Shown piece after piece: positions 63,237 to 64,000 of a stretch of 64,000 nucleotides of DNA. The stretch covers positions 4,539,488 to 4,603,487 of the forward strand of contig NC_047076.1 in assembly GCF_902459465.1 (NCBI RefSeq). Direction: 5' to 3'. The position numbers and the translations under genes were made by a program. The first letter of the stretch is position 1; the number at the start of each line of letters is the position of its first letter. Source of the DNA: Asterias rubens. Its lineage: Eukaryota; Echinodermata; Asteroidea; Forcipulatida; Asteriidae. The notes beneath the pieces were generated by a model. That model searched no databases, was not told where the DNA came from, and saw only the letters and a program-made list of their open reading frames with translations.

Positions 63237-63503
63237 TTAAGGCACTTAAGTAATGGTAAGAGACCAGCATTCTCATTTAGTGTATCCGAACATTTGCATG
63301 AACAATCAATTTTTGCACCAGTTTGTGTGCCTAAAAAGTCCTCTGGCCTGAAGTCTTTTAATATCAATTGAGTGAGAAACTACCTCTTTCTCGTTTATCA
63401 CACAGTATTTTATTATTAACAGTTTTCAATTGCTCGTTACAAAGTAGGTTTGTATGCTCACGGTCATTTTGAGCAATTATCAACAGTGTTTAGTGCCTTT
63501 AAA
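63237..63503 (-). mobile_element. TTAA-family MITE, shortened copy
   Basis: TTAAGGCACTTAAGTAATGG on the left and AGTGTTTAGTGCCTTTAAA on the right. The inside has TCTCATTTAGTGTATCCGAA and CAATTGCTCGTTACAAAGTA. It is about 100 bp shorter than full copies. Confidence 0.75.
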
Positions 63504-64000
63504 GTAGTCATCACACACCGGACAACAACCCGTAAACCCCCGCGTCAATGTCATGTCTCTGTGCTCGGAGCAGAGAAGCAGTTCATGCAGGTTTTTTTTA
63601 TATAAAGTTTTTTACTTTTATAGAAATTACAATCACACCCGGTCCAACACCGGGACGGAACCGAGGGACGGCAGCGGACACATCGCCCCCCATCCTCGGG
63701 GGACCCGCACAGAGGCAAATTGCACCGATAGTCTTACGTGATCGATCACTAACCTGTTTGGTGAAATAATATTTCGCGTCTTTTGGGCCATCATTGAATT
63801 AGGTCCCACGGGCGGTTTGTGGAGTGATGACAAAATTGCTTCGCTTCAGTATGTGGGGAGAGCGACGCAAAGCCGAGCTTTGCTGTCACTGCAGAATTCT
63901 CTGCCGCGGGATTGTTTTGATTGCTTAGTTGGACATTTTTTTCGCAAGCATTATTATACGGTTTCTTGTGTCATATTTCATTCAGGGTGCCCGCTCAATT
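63504..64000. other. Right end of the window
   Basis: A GC-richer patch (63640-63720) contains an inverted CCGGTCCAACACCGG-like motif. The final 15 bases follow a good acceptor-like CATATTTCATTCAG, so an exon of a further gene may begin at 63986, but it is too short to judge. Confidence 0.35.

Overview
The window is animal nuclear DNA. It has multi-exon genes with GT..AG introns, long AT-rich introns and intergenic tracts, and many short DNA transposons, SINE and LINE remnants and minisatellites. The gene repertoire and repeat types suggest a marine invertebrate deuterostome, most likely an echinoderm (sea star or relative). That identification is inference and has not been checked against any genome.

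Four genes can be reconstructed. (1) Positions 127-728 (+) hold the last two coding exons of an SLC22 organic-ion transporter whose 5' part lies outside the window. (2) Positions 5672-11121 (-) hold a complete 12-coding-exon CCDC47 (calumin) gene: 1,440 nt, 479 aa, with every splice phase agreeing. (3) Positions 13598-25348 (+) hold a complete 11-exon HCN-type hyperpolarization-activated cyclic-nucleotide-gated channel: 1,794 nt, 597 aa. Its selectivity filter reads SIGFG instead of the usual CIGYG, and its cAMP pocket has Val where mammalian HCNs have Thr. (4) Positions 53422-59912 (-) hold a two-exon, 173-aa Ly6/uPAR (LU) protein with a signal peptide, 12 cysteines, the CCDTDLCN signature and a GPI-type tail. 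Genes 2 and 3 are head to head, with about 2.5 kb between their start codons.

The rest is repeat-dominated. The main family is a TTAA-flanked MITE whose ends read AGGCAGTGGACACTATTGGT, or close variants, with a dozen or so copies across the window. One copy ends five bases inside a CCDC47 splice donor. Another is split by a 330-bp element with AATT target duplications that contains a perfect 40-bp palindrome. A third is split by two further inverted-repeat elements inside HCN intron 4. Other items are a 161-bp hairpin MITE with TA duplications, a 3.3-kb inverted-repeat element in HCN intron 9, a 41-bp minisatellite of about 19 units, a 255-bp triplication, tRNA-derived SINE pieces, a LINE 3' end and a reverse-transcriptase remnant. 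A 194-bp tandem duplication has copied the 5' half of HCN exon 3 and its splice acceptor into the upstream intron.

From 25.4 to 53.4 kb no convincing gene was found. CCDC47 (ER membrane-protein biogenesis), HCN (plasma-membrane cation channel), SLC22 (plasma-membrane transporter) and the LU protein share no obvious pathway, so the neighbourhood looks like ordinary synteny rather than a functional cluster. No prokaryotic-type system (CRISPR, operon) is present.
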